A DNA stretch of 64,000 bases from Lethocerus indicus. Taxonomy: Eukaryota > Arthropoda > Insecta > Hemiptera > Belostomatidae. Below, piece by piece: positions 1-9,966 of the stretch. How positions within the stretch are numbered: the first letter of the stretch is position 1; each line of letters starts with the position of its first letter. Location: the NCBI GenBank assembly GCA_019843655.1, contig JACDQD010000011.1:13248604-13312603 (forward strand), in the 5' to 3' direction. Below the pieces are notes generated by a model. That model was not told the origin of the DNA. It saw only the letters and a program-made list of their open reading frames with translations, and did no database searches. Made by a program: the position numbers and the translations under genes.

Positions 1-98
1 TGTTTCTGTCTCCTCTCGCTGGTTCGGTTCTTTGCTCCTTTTTTAGCAAAAGACCAAACCAGCGAGAGGAGACAGAAACACACGAAATATACGATATT
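1..98. mobile_element. Foldback element, compact hairpin copy
   Basis: The left arm (TGTTTCTGTCTCCTCTCGCT) is followed almost at once by its inverse (AGCGAGAGGAGACAGAAACA), with a spacer of only about 30 bases. The inner tip CACGAAATATACG closes the right side. The copy touches the window edge, so its left end may be cut off. Confidence 0.8.
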
Positions 99-2251
99 TA
101 AGAGAATATTGACTTTAAAAAAATAACTGTTTCCCTATTTGGTCTTTTAATAGACCCGTTTCGTCTGCGAGTGGAACGCAAGACCCACCGCCAGAGTTAT
201 TCCAGCTTATCGTAATTATTTCATTCCCGATAAAATTCTACATTATTTTCGTGCTCACCAAAAGTGCACAAAACTATTATATTTGAATGTGAATATAACC
301 CTTAGATAGAACAATAGAATGCTGTCAACAGTTATTGCTTTAACTTGTGCATTCAACCGGTTGTCGAGGTAATTATTTAAATAATGTCCGGCTAATTCAT
401 CTAACTGCCGTAGAATTGTCCCTTGTTTTTGCAATAAAATTGTCTCTACAATATTTTCCGGTAAACTAATTAAAAACTCAATAACGGAACGCATACATTA
501 ACGTTATTTGTTCGAATTTTAATTAATATTACCCCAACCAACCAGCTATTATCGTACCCCGTGTTTACCCATTTTGAGATTAAGTCATAATAAAATTCAT
601 ATCGGCTATTCAGAATTTCCGATATATATATTCCCCCGGCTCGCACGAGTTCTTCGTGACCGAGCGTCGTATCACTTAAGGCGAGATTTCATTTCCAATA
701 CCCTCCCCCGCCCCCCAACTTTTTTAAAAATATGTAAACACGTCTATAAAATTACAATTAAAGCGATTACTTCAATCTTAATTGATCTCATTTCTGTGCC
801 GCGTTCGACGGCCGATTAAAAACTGGCGATTTGTAGGGTTGAGGTGGGTAGAATTACCCCGATCGATTTCATGAATAATAGATTTTATATTTCACCCCCC
901 GTTTTTTTTCTACTCGAATGGCAAATTTTAGACCAAAAAGTGGAGTTCGACCGGCGCCAAATTGCATTTTTTTTCTTCCACCGCGCCTTTTTGTATGGTA
1001 CAGAGTGAGATTGGGGGTGTTTTATGGGGTGGGGAACAGGAAATTGTTTTTCAACAATGATAAGCCCTCCCCTAATAAGGGGGTTCGGTTTTGCCGTAAG
1101 GCTTGTGGACGTCGGGCTTGGGTTAATTAAAACGACGAATATTACTCCCATCTACTATGAGCCGGTGCGATATTAAGAAATCAGAATATTGATGTTATTC
1201 GAAAATTTTGTTGGAAAACGGACGACTTAGGAAAAAATATTCATATATTAGGAACAATACACATCTACGCTTTTACTGTAATTAACGTCCTACCTCCGAT
1301 AATCCCATATTAGTGTTACATAAAATTCTAATGAGTATACCGGGAACATTCACGAGCTAAAATATTTTTCGATTGCTAAAGGATATGACTTCATTTAATT
1401 ACAGTAATTAATTCGCATTTAAGTTATATTAAAAATTGTCCGCTGAACATTCGAAAAAAAGAGTTCGAAATAATTTCCATCCCAAAAAGTGTCTACAGTT
1501 TCATTAAAAAATAGATATTTATTTTTAAATAAATAAACATTCCAGAATTTAACTAATAGTATTGTAACAGTTTTTGTCTGAAGGCTAATTGGACATGCTA
1601 AACATTAAATTTAAAAATATTTGATTCTACATTTTCTTGTTAGACCAAATATGGGAATGAATTTTTCTGTAGAGCACCAAAATAATCGAAAGGGAATTTC
1701 GATTTATGATGTCCATTAGATGTTTTAGGAAAATAATAATTCTGTTAATTTCAACCGTGTTTATTTCGGTTTCCACTAATTGTAGAACTACAAAATTCCC
1801 ACGGTCACTTTTAATACAGGTTTTGATAATTTAAACAAATCGATCTTGACATTGAACGTAGAAACGGGGAAAATTTAAAGGCTGTTTGCGGCCTTAAACA
1901 GTTTTTTTTGCAACTAATATAATCGATATACAACACGGCTTAACATTGTACCAAGGGATAAGTTCTGTACATATAATGGCGGTTGGTTGACCCTGATGCG
2001 GGTTGTCACTATTATTTTCAAGCAGTTACTGACACACACACACACATACAGGCTTTGTAGCTTATCTAATAGGTACCTGCGATATTCCCAACCGGTGTAT
2101 ATCCACCATGAATATATGATTATCATGTTCAGCCGACATTATTCTACGAGAACTGAATTATAATACAAACGCCGTGTTTAATGCTCTGTGCGGAATCAAA
2201 TAGAATGAGTTTTGCAGGGGACGGACATTTCGAAGGGTAATAGACAATTGT
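99..2251. other. AT-rich stretch without convincing gene
   Basis: No supported exon. A GC-richer patch at 885-1150 is open on both strands, but the peptides look arbitrary. A short (AC)n run lies near 2035-2046. Likely intron or intergenic DNA. Confidence 0.4.
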
Positions 2252-2419
2252 ATCGTAGATTTCGTGTGTTTCTGTCTCATCTCGCTGGTCTTTTGCGTAA
2301 GCGGTTTCGGCTGCTCGCCGTCCTCGGTAGCGGTGTTAGTCACTTTGAATGTTTTTTGGGCATCCTCACTGCACTGTCACTGTCACTTGTACTGTGGTGG
2401 TTGTCTGTTTGTCGTGTGC

Positions 2420-2451
<32 letters not shown>

Positions 2452-2611
2452 GAGTGGCAGTGAGAATGCCCAAAAAACATCCAAAGTGCCAAAGTGACTA
2501 ACACCGTTACTGAAGATGGCGAGCACCCGAAACCGGTCTAGCAAAAGGCAGCGAGAGGAGACAGAAATACACGAAATCTATGGTATTCCAACCCCTCGCA
2601 AACTACAAAAC
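2252..2611. mobile_element. Foldback element, full-length copy
   Basis: Both arms are present: CGTAGATTTCGTGTGTTTCT on the left and its inverse on the right, which ends in the outer-tip segment ACCCCTCGCAAACTACAAAA. The centre holds a (TG)n/(TA)n microsatellite near 2425-2455. The element has about 160-bp arms and a roughly 50-base loop. The internal open frames are arm sequence, not genes. Confidence 0.9.
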
Positions 2612-3303
2612 AAAAGGGGTATTCTAGTACCCTAAAAGTATTCTAGTAGTAGGTATCCTAAACTACAAAATTGTATTTTAAAAATGCCCAACATACGAGT
2701 TAAAGATTTGGAATTAATCTCAAAATCAATAAAAATTGATAATTTAGAAAAATGAAGTGAAAAATTTATATATTCGGTGTTCTAATACTGCCTCAAGGTA
2801 ATTTGTGCACACAAGACTGGGTCCGCTAAATTAAAGCGCGATTGAAGTCCGAGGCAGTAAATTGAAACTCAAGTCCGCCATTCATATGCACCGATGTATG
2901 CATATTCATGTGTTTATATTAAGCAAAAATTTATTATATAAATTATCTGCGCGTATCCTCGATTTTCTGTCCGTTCCGAATAAATTGAACGATTCGGATG
3001 TTTGATTTTTATTGCAGACAAAACGACCTCTGTCATTTGTCAAGGTCCGACTTATCGAGCCCAATTAAGAACAAAAATTATGACAACCCCGAGTATTTTT
3101 AACTGACAGGCAAAACATCGTATCCATCGTCAAATTAACTTGCTTTAATATTACTGGCCACCTTCTCATTAAAAGTTTACCTTGTAGTACAAAAGAAAAG
3201 GAAGTGATAATATACATTCAAATTGTACTAGATGTAACAATTAGTACGTTTCCCAGTTAATAACTTTGAGTTAAAGTAATGTAAAACTATGAAATAAATT
3301 TAA

Positions 3304-3616
3304 CCCTCTATTTTACCATCACTGGATGGCGTCTTTTTCAAGTGAAAACCCTCAATGGGCCCGTGTAACTTTCAGGTCACATTTCAATTTATCGATATTT
3401 TACCAAATAATTATAGCTTTTTTAATAATAAAAGATATAGAGTAGATGAGATCTAAATAATATAGATGGCGCATAAATTTTAATCCTATAACGTTGTCAA
3501 GACAACCAATATTAATGTCAATTTTTTTTTCATTTGCATATATAGGTTTACAATTGCTGATTTTTCGTTCCCCCAATTTTTTTGGATTTAAAATTAAAAA
3601 TTCGGCCCATAGAGGG
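3304..3616 (+). mobile_element. TTAA-flanked MITE (piggyBac-like ends), copy 1
   Basis: Non-coding element ending in GGCCCATAGAGGGTTAA on the right. Two candidate left ends exist: TTAACCCTCTA at 3300-3310, and AACCCTCAATGGGCCCGTG near 3347. The second matches the copy at 63950 much better, so the 45 bases between are probably foreign or rearranged. TTAA target sites and CCCTCTA-type tips suggest mobilisation by a piggyBac-superfamily transposase. That assignment is inference from the ends. There is no coding capacity. Confidence 0.75.
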
Positions 3617-3620
3617 TTAA

Positions 3621-4632
3621 GTTAGATGTTCGTTCAGTTCAACAAACAACACGTGCTCCATTTAAGAAAATGTTAGGTCATATTTTGAAATATAAATTTG
3701 TTTTCGAAATAGAATTTCTGGAATTATGGAGCAATTTTTGTCACACCATCGACCAGGATAAAAGGCGGAGTTGAAAGTTTGTAATTCCATTTATAAAATA
3801 TTAAGAAAAAAGGCGTAATGGAAACAATATTTAATAGCAACTTTAATAGCACTAAATAAAACAGGATATAAATCTGTGTTTCATAATTCTGAAGTGATAT
3901 TCATCAAGATCTTGATTTCGTTTTTAACTAATAGGAAATCTTTTTTTTATTTTGTAAATATATTTCAAAGGTAACAATGATAGAGCACATGCAATAAAGT
4001 TTTATTTGATGTACGCAAATATCAGAGCATATTTCCGAACATCTATAAGAAACGAGGCAACGTTTAAATATCCATTATCCTTTCGTTGGGAGTCCCATTA
4101 GCGTTATGGGGAGAAATAACCGCCGTTCAATAATTCACGGGGATAACAAATTCTTTTTTGTTTATTAATTTAACCGGCCGTATTTTGTACGGGACTAATG
4201 GCTACTGCCCGAAATCACGCTCCCCCTTCAAACGGAACACAATTGTAGTTCTCACCTCGCGACGGTTTTCCTTATTTAACATCGGGATCAGATTCGGTTT
4301 TATCCGGAAATTAGCCCCAAAGTGTCGGATCTTAAATCTCCCTCCTGTGTTTCTCTTTAATATCTCAATAATACCGGGCGTGGAATCGGGGGTAAAAATC
4401 TGTACTGAATTCTCAACTAACCCCCGAAAAATGAACTCGTTTTCTTAACTAGTTAATCAACTTTTTTAGGAATTCGTTCAATAAATTATCAGCGGAATCG
4501 TTCTATATTCCAAACGAAATAATAGACAGGTCTCGGCGTTTCACCAATTACATTAGACATTCTTGTGCAGCAATATATAGGTGTTATAGGGTGGATCTGC
4601 ACACTGGTTTATAACTGTTTCATTCCGTTTGA
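3621..4632. other. AT-rich stretch; one patch open on both strands
   Basis: At 4158-4448 the plus strand is open for 96 codons, and the complementary frame is also free of stops. Neither peptide resembles a known domain. The complementary frame ends in a splice-donor-like GAG|GTGAGA at about 4255. I do not call a gene. Confidence 0.3.
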
Positions 4633-4859
4633 AATACCTTGTCTTGTGGTCTACGAGGGGTTGGAATACCGTAGATTTCTGTGTGTTTCTGTCCACTCTC
4701 GCCGGTTTGGTCTTTCGCTAGACAAGTGACAGTGACAGTGCAGTGAGGATGCCCAAAAAACATTCAAAGTGACGAACACCGTTGTTGAAGATGTCGAGCA
4801 GCCGAAACCGGTCTAGCAAAAGACCAAACCAGCGAGAGGACAGAAACACACACGTATTT
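4633..4859. mobile_element. Foldback element, full copy with deleted centre
   Basis: Left arm from AATACCTTGTCTTGTGGTCT to GGTCTTTCGCTAGAC, where it jumps directly to the central CAAGTGACAGTGACAGTGCA of the other arm. The right arm runs to CAGAAACACACACG. About half of the left arm is missing. Confidence 0.88.
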
Positions 4860-5938
4860 ACCACCTGAAACGGTATAAGGTACCCTTTCTTCCAAAATAA
4901 AAATTTGGCATTCGATCAAATTCATCAGTTTTAAACGCTTTTATCGCAATTTCCCATAATAATATGTTCTGAAATTCGTAAAGAAATTTCTAAAAGCTTC
5001 AGACAACTGCCCTCAGCGGGTGGCAACCGGGACTGCTGGCATCTAGCGGTCATCGCCGACACTATTACCGTCCTAGTTTTTAGTTCGCAGCGCCAAACCA
5101 GCAGGTTGAGTGACGGGGAGAACTCTCTCGATGTCGTAAGTTGATTTTAAAACTTTCGACCGACAGAGCTTTGGAAAGCGTAATTACGTTGTTTTCGAAT
5201 CGGAGCAATCGGTTATTTCTCTGCGGAACGTACGAATATATAATTCTACCGAAGCAAATCAAGTTCCATGACTTCAATTGTCTTTTCAAGTGAAATTTTC
5301 TATTCCTAGTTCATACTATACAGTGTTTCAATAACATCGGCTATAGGCCCACAGTTGGGGTTCAGTATATTAGTATTTATAGTTAACGCTATACTACTAA
5401 CGGCACTAACGATGGCGAGAAGCCAAAAGTGGTATAACTGAGGAATTGTGGCATTACGATTTTAGTTTTCAGAGTTGATTACCAACGGTAATCTAACAGC
5501 GGACCACGCTGTTACGAATTCGATAGCATCTCGTTTCCGTTTATCTGACTGACAGGGAATTTCATTAGGCGAACAGAAAATCCTCCGCCACTGAAATTCT
5601 AACAATGTGTAATTGAATCGTCGCGGTTTGTTAAATCCCTTTTGTTGTTTTCTTTTATTTTCGTTTTACTTATTCTCCCTCTGTTTTTCTTCTTTCTGCA
5701 TTTATCCGGCGGTTAAGGAGATCCGTCCATTTGATGTTGCCCAACTGGACTTCCCGCCTAAGAAAAAAATAAAGGCTCTTGGCGTGACTGTTTTAAGATA
5801 GCGTTCTACGCATTTCTCATCTTTCGCTGAATCGGAATCTCCGACATCGTCGGGGTTGCATAAATCGGTGGAATCACATATCCTACATACGTAATGAATG
5901 TTTATAATTAATTTGAAAAATATTTCACATAAATTGTG
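4860..5938. other. Non-repetitive stretch, no gene supported
   Basis: Open frames here are short, and none has paired splice signals. A foldback-like fragment (GGCACTAACGATGGCGAGAA) near 5401 is too degraded to count as a copy. Confidence 0.35.
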
Positions 5939-6145
5939 TCGGCTGCTCGCCATCTTCAGTAGCGGTGTTAGTCACGTTTGGCACTTTGGATGTTTTTTTG
6001 GCATCATCACTGCACTGTCACTGCCACTTGTACTTGTACAGAGACAATCACCACAGTACTGACACCGCTACTGAAGATGTCGAGCAGCCGAAACCGGTCC
6101 AGCAAAAGACCAAAACAGCGAGGGGTAACACGAAATCTGCGGTAA
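5939..6145. mobile_element. Foldback element, copy lacking left tip
   Basis: Begins inside the left arm at TCGGCTGCTCGCCATCTTCA. It runs through TTGGCATCATCACTGCACTG and a short centre, then the inverse arm to ACACGAAATCTGCGG. Left tip and outer tips are absent. Confidence 0.85.
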
Positions 6146-7640
6146 TTTATTACTCTTCATTGTGGGCCTACGGTTGTTTCTCAAGTTAACTATTTACAAA
6201 TTCTGATTGGAGTTTTGGAATAACTACTTTAATTAAGAAACGTAAAAAAATCCAGAAAATCTCAGTTGGATACCTTATATTGATCATTAGAACTCATAGT
6301 CATTCTACAATAGTTATTTTAAATAGAATGTCATAAATAACTGTGTGAAATTAAAATAAAATTTTCTCGGAAGTTTCTCGGTGCCGAAAATGCGCGGACG
6401 AAAGAACGAGGTCATAATTGGAATTATGTTCCAGTTTCATTACAATGCTGCCGTCATACCGCCGTTCATTTCGTATCCAAAAGCGCATTTTAATTTCGAA
6501 AATATGCGCCGTAAAGTCGACATCGGTCTCTGCTATTCCTACCGAACAACGCACTTACTCGGCGCAGAGTTTAAAATATGAATTCTTTTCTCGAACTATT
6601 ATCATATCCCCCTAAGGGACGGCCGTTAATTATTCCTCCCGGGGAATCCGAAGTGGACAGATAGCCATCTATTCGCCGTTAAACACGGCCGGGGTGCGGA
6701 CGGGGCGGGGGAAGAAGGAAGAACTGGAAGGAATGAAATGTTTCCGTTTGAAATTTTGAGATATAAACATGCCGTTTGCATATGTACGAATTGATAAATG
6801 GAAATCTCATTTTTTCAGCATGTTGACATCGTTTTCTGCGTGTCGGGTATTTGGATCTGCTTTATGAAAATCGGAGTACTACCTGTGGATAGAACGCTAT
6901 TCGGTGCACAAAAAACCTAAATGCGATATAATAAGGAACAAACGATTTCCCGAATTTCAGTTATATGGGCGTATATGGACTCCGATAAGAGACTTATCTT
7001 AGTCGCTTATCATTGCTCCGACGAGCATGTTCCGATCATAATCTACTTTATTTACATGTATATTTATATAGTTATGTATTTATATAGTTAAGTATTTATA
7101 TAGTTCTTAGTTCAGTGAGAGGGCATAGCGGGTCGACAGGCCCAGAATAACGGTTTGGAGTGTGCAGGGAGGGGGGGCCTCTTGTCGTTAATACGGATTA
7201 TTTAAGCCGCCGTTTATTAAATTTAATACGTCGTAAATTATCCTATTATTTAAGATGAAAATCTCCGCCCGAAGAAGCTGCCCGTCCCGGACCAACATCG
7301 CGAAACTAATTGCTCCCAATAAATAATTGCCCGAACTAATTAGCGGCCATATACAGTATTTTTAGAGACCTCGGCAACAATTTAGACCTCTCGTTTGTTT
7401 CTGCCGCCGGTATACGTTTAACGAAAATAAAATGTTGTGTAAATTACATATTTTAGTGTTAAACCGGGTTCGATTCCCGGTGGCGGACCGAATTTTCCGA
7501 AGAAACGTTTACTTATCATAGTAATTAATATTTTCTTTGTAAATGTAATGATCGCAAAATCATTAATGTCGTAAATATCGGGTATAGTTAGGGGCTATAA
7601 ATAGGACATTATTTGTCAATATAATCATAAATTTATTTGT
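6146..7640. other. AT-rich stretch with short tandem repeat and tRNA-like T-arm
   Basis: About three tandem copies of a 16-17 base unit (ATTTATATAGTTA-type) lie at 7066-7112. A pol III B-box-like T-arm at 7464-7480 is listed separately. The frames at 6351-6615 are open on both strands and unconvincing. Confidence 0.35.
7464..7486 (+). other. tRNA-like T-arm / pol III B-box
   Basis: CCGGG-TTCGATT-CCCGG forms a perfect 5-bp stem with the canonical 7-base T-loop, and it contains the B-box GGTTCGATTCC. GGCGG follows directly and can pair with CCGCC at 7404-7408. No convincing D-arm or anticodon arm lies between. I read this as a relic of a tRNA or tRNA-derived SINE, not a working tRNA gene. Confidence 0.45.
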
Positions 7641-7646
7641 TTCCAG

Positions 7647-7752
7647 GTGTTGGGGAATGTCTCATTAATTTACTGACGGAATTCCTACCGAAGGATGTCT
7701 GGCATAAAATGAACGAGTGAACAGGATGAATAATGGAAGAGTTCTACCAGGG
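7647..7752 (+). CDS. Candidate exon, unknown gene
   Basis: A good acceptor (TTTATTTGTTTCCAG) and a consensus donor (GGG|GTAAGT) bound 106 bases. The frame starting at the third base reads VGECLINLLTEFLPKDVWHK and a few more residues, then stops at TGA 31 bases before the donor. The other frames are closed early. The exon could therefore be a 3' UTR-containing exon that ends a protein. It could also be a 5' exon whose ATG at 7725 opens MNNGRVLPG into the next exon, or part of a non-coding RNA. I do not recognise the peptide. The call rests on the paired splice signals. Confidence 0.35.
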
Positions 7753-7909
7753 GTAAGTTTCAGTTTTTTCTTCTTTAAATGAATCCATTAAATGTATTAT
7801 TAGTAAAGTAATTTATTACTTTGGTAGCCTATCGCACATTTCCATATTTGGAGATTTGGCTTTTTGGGTCTGGGTGTTTGCCAACCCCCAAACAAAATTA
7901 TAATATTAA

Positions 7910-8609
7910 CTCGTTCGCTACCAACCGTCACATATATATGACATAGTTTTTTTTTACCACAGCCCAACGTCACCACGTATGTGACAGATATTTTTGCACA
8001 ATTTACAAAGGCATGTTTGAACATGTTGAGTGTTAAACAAAATTGTCAAGTTCTAAAAGTGTAAAATGTATGAAGTCTGTACTCGGTCTGCTCTCGCATT
8101 AAATTATTTAGAGTCTTTATAACAGTTGAATAGGTCGTTTTAGCAGGGTTAGTGAAATTAACAGGCAATAAGTTAAATTTAAAAAGGAAAAGATTTTGGG
8201 AAGCAAAATTATTAAAATTGTTATGTAAGTAGCTAGATATAAGCGAGCTATAAAAATTATTATTACATTTAATATTTTTTAACAGGAACATATCTCTCAA
8301 CAAAATGATGGATATTCGTAAAATAAAATGAATTTCGTATCGATAAATTGTATTTATATTTTTTGTCTTATATTCAATTTTTTCTAATTTAATGTGATAC
8401 ATATATGTGACACGTGGGCTACAGCGTTTAGTTTTTATCTATAACCAAGCGTCACATATTTGTGTCAGTTTAAAAGAATACTTATTTTACTTTTTTAGAC
8501 TGTTCTAAATACACACACATAAAATCTATTCCAATCGATTTCATATAATCGCGAAAAAATCTTGGGCTACGGTGGATGTTTTCTCCTGAAGACCCTGGTA
8601 GCGAACTGG
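7910..8609. mobile_element. TTAA-flanked element (piggyBac-like), non-coding
   Basis: TTAA at 7906-7909 and 8610-8613 flanks inverted ends CTCGTTCGCTACCA and, on the opposite strand, CCAGTTCGCTACCAGG. Near each end, but not perfectly inverted, are palindromic motifs of the type GTCACATATATGTGAC (about 7930, 7970, 8391-8412, 8450). The AT-rich interior (8046-8402) has an open frame on the minus strand that is low-complexity and not transposase-like. It looks like a 700-bp internally non-autonomous element. The superfamily is inferred from TTAA and the end sequence. Confidence 0.75.
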
Positions 8610-8870
8610 TTAATGTCTCGCGAATACCACTCACATTTCTCTGTTATCATTACTTTGGAACGATACGTTGGGGGGAAATTATACCCGGGGCCGATTGGTG
8701 TTTCGGAATCGTCGGTTGAAAAAAAAAAAAAGCCGGTCCGAGAGAGACCGAGAAGTGGTAACTCGTGGTGCTCCAATTAGACCGGGCTCCGAGAGGAAAA
8801 CAAAAAAGAAAATAGTCGGAAAACGTTGGGCCCCGACTGTGTTGGTTAGGTAGGGAGGAGGTATTTTCAC

Positions 8871-9059
8871 ATGAGAAAAACCCCTCGGGACTCGGTGGAC
8901 GGGGGTAATGGGCGCGTGTCAGAGGAGGCCGAGAGTGACCGGCTGGCAGCCGACAATTTCAGCGTGACCCAGTTAGCCCCCTCGGGACCCCCACTCGGAG
9001 AAACACCCCAGGGAGGAATGGCATCACCACCACAACCCACCAACTTCTCACTTCAATAA
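8871..9059 (+). CDS. Short GC-rich open frame, unknown
   Basis: 62 codons from an ATG in a moderate context (TTCACATGAG) to TAA, inside a local GC-rich island (8660-9055). The peptide is acidic at first (VSEEAESDRLAADNFSV) and then Pro/Gly-rich (APSGPPLGETPQGG). It resembles a disordered segment of a regulatory protein more than random translation, and only this frame is open over its length. It could be a lone short ORF, a first exon or a terminal exon. No clear acceptor precedes it. Family not recognised. Confidence 0.3.
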   Translation: MRKTPRDSVDGGNGRVSEEAESDRLAADNFSVTQLAPSGPPLGETPQGGMASPPQPTNFSLQ

Positions 9060-9238
9060 TTGGATAATAATTTCTGCCTAGAAATTGGAGAAAATTGGGC
9101 CGGGGTAACCCGCAGAACCCGAAGATGAACTTCTTGGATGTTGTGGGCGTCCAGTTTCATCATAATTCGTATAAACTTAAAATAAAGTAAAACTATGATA
9201 TTCCAAACACTCGACAGACAGAAGAGGCTACTGAAGTA

Positions 9239-9790
9239 TTGGGTTGACAACTAAGTAATTGCGGATTTCACCAACAAGTGGTGTTGTACATATTTTTAAT
9301 TACGTCAACATCTTTGCACAGATAAACCGTAGATGGTTTTGAATGCAAGTAGCTTCTCTTGAACTATGGCGATCCGAATCAATAATGGCCTTTATTTGGT
9401 CATCGTCGACCTCCACCGGACGTCCAGAGCGCTCCTCATCTTTTAATGAAAAATCCCCCGACCGGAATTTTTCAAACCGGTACTGACACTGCCGTTCTTT
9501 TAAGGTTTCATCACCGTACACAGCGTACAACTTTTTATGAGCCCGTGAGGCATTAATACCTTTGCGAAAATAAAAAAGTAAAATGTGACGGAAATGCTTA
9601 CTTCGGATCACCGTGTTTTAGCTTTTTACACACACACAATTCAACTGGTCGATGTAATTTTGATACTGAATGTTTCAGAAAGGACCAAATAATAACATAT
9701 CGAAGAATCTTATCTGTGCAAAGACATACTTAAAAATATGTACAACGCCACTTGTTGGTGAAATCCGCAATTACTTAGTTGTCAACCCAA
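9239..9790 (-). mobile_element. Deleted mariner (Tc1/mariner) element
   Basis: The element is bounded by TA at 9237-9238 and 9791-9792, as expected for a mariner insertion. Its ends are TTGGGTTGACAACTAAGTAA on both strands, similar to mellifera-type mariner ends as I know them. The inverted ends are unusually long, about 80 bases (9239-9323 and 9712-9790), including ATCTGTGCAAAGA and TAAAAATATGTACAAC. Total length is 552 bp, against about 1.3 kb for an intact element, so most of the transposase is missing. Confidence 0.93.
9300..9611 (-). pseudogene. Mariner transposase N-terminal fragment
   Basis: 103 codons on the minus strand encode the N-terminal DNA-binding region of a mariner transposase. 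A first helix-turn-helix is followed by the signature FEKFRSGDFSLKDEERSGRP and VDDDQIKAIIDSD, typical of the linker and second helix-turn-helix in mariner proteins. The reading then runs into the inverted end sequence and stops. The DD34D catalytic domain is absent, so the protein cannot transpose. A full mariner transposase has about 340-350 residues. Confidence 0.92.
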
Positions 9791-9888
9791 TATTATATCG
9801 GACCTGAATAAAGTACCCATCTGCATTACTTCCGGATTCGAGGATCGAGGACACGTTCTCGATACGAGCCATCACATATTCCTGTATA

Positions 9889-9966
9889 TATCGGTTTCGG
9901 TCTATCGCCGTCTTCAGTAGCCGAAACCGGCCTACTGAAAGACCGAACCGCCGAGAGGACGCAGAA
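9889..9966. mobile_element. Foldback element, degraded compact copy
   Basis: TATCGGTTTCGGTCTATCGC, then CGTCTTCAGTAG, flips directly to CCGAAACCGGCCTACTGAAA and ACCGCCGAGAGGACGCAGAA. Both arms are short and divergent. It lies about 100 bp to the right of the mariner copy. Confidence 0.65.

Noticed and set aside
4158..4448. 96-codon plus-strand frame with an open complementary frame
   Set aside because: Open on both strands; neither reading is protein-like enough to prefer.
8046..8402. 118-codon minus-strand frame
   Set aside because: AT-driven low-complexity peptide inside a TTAA element; no transposase motif.
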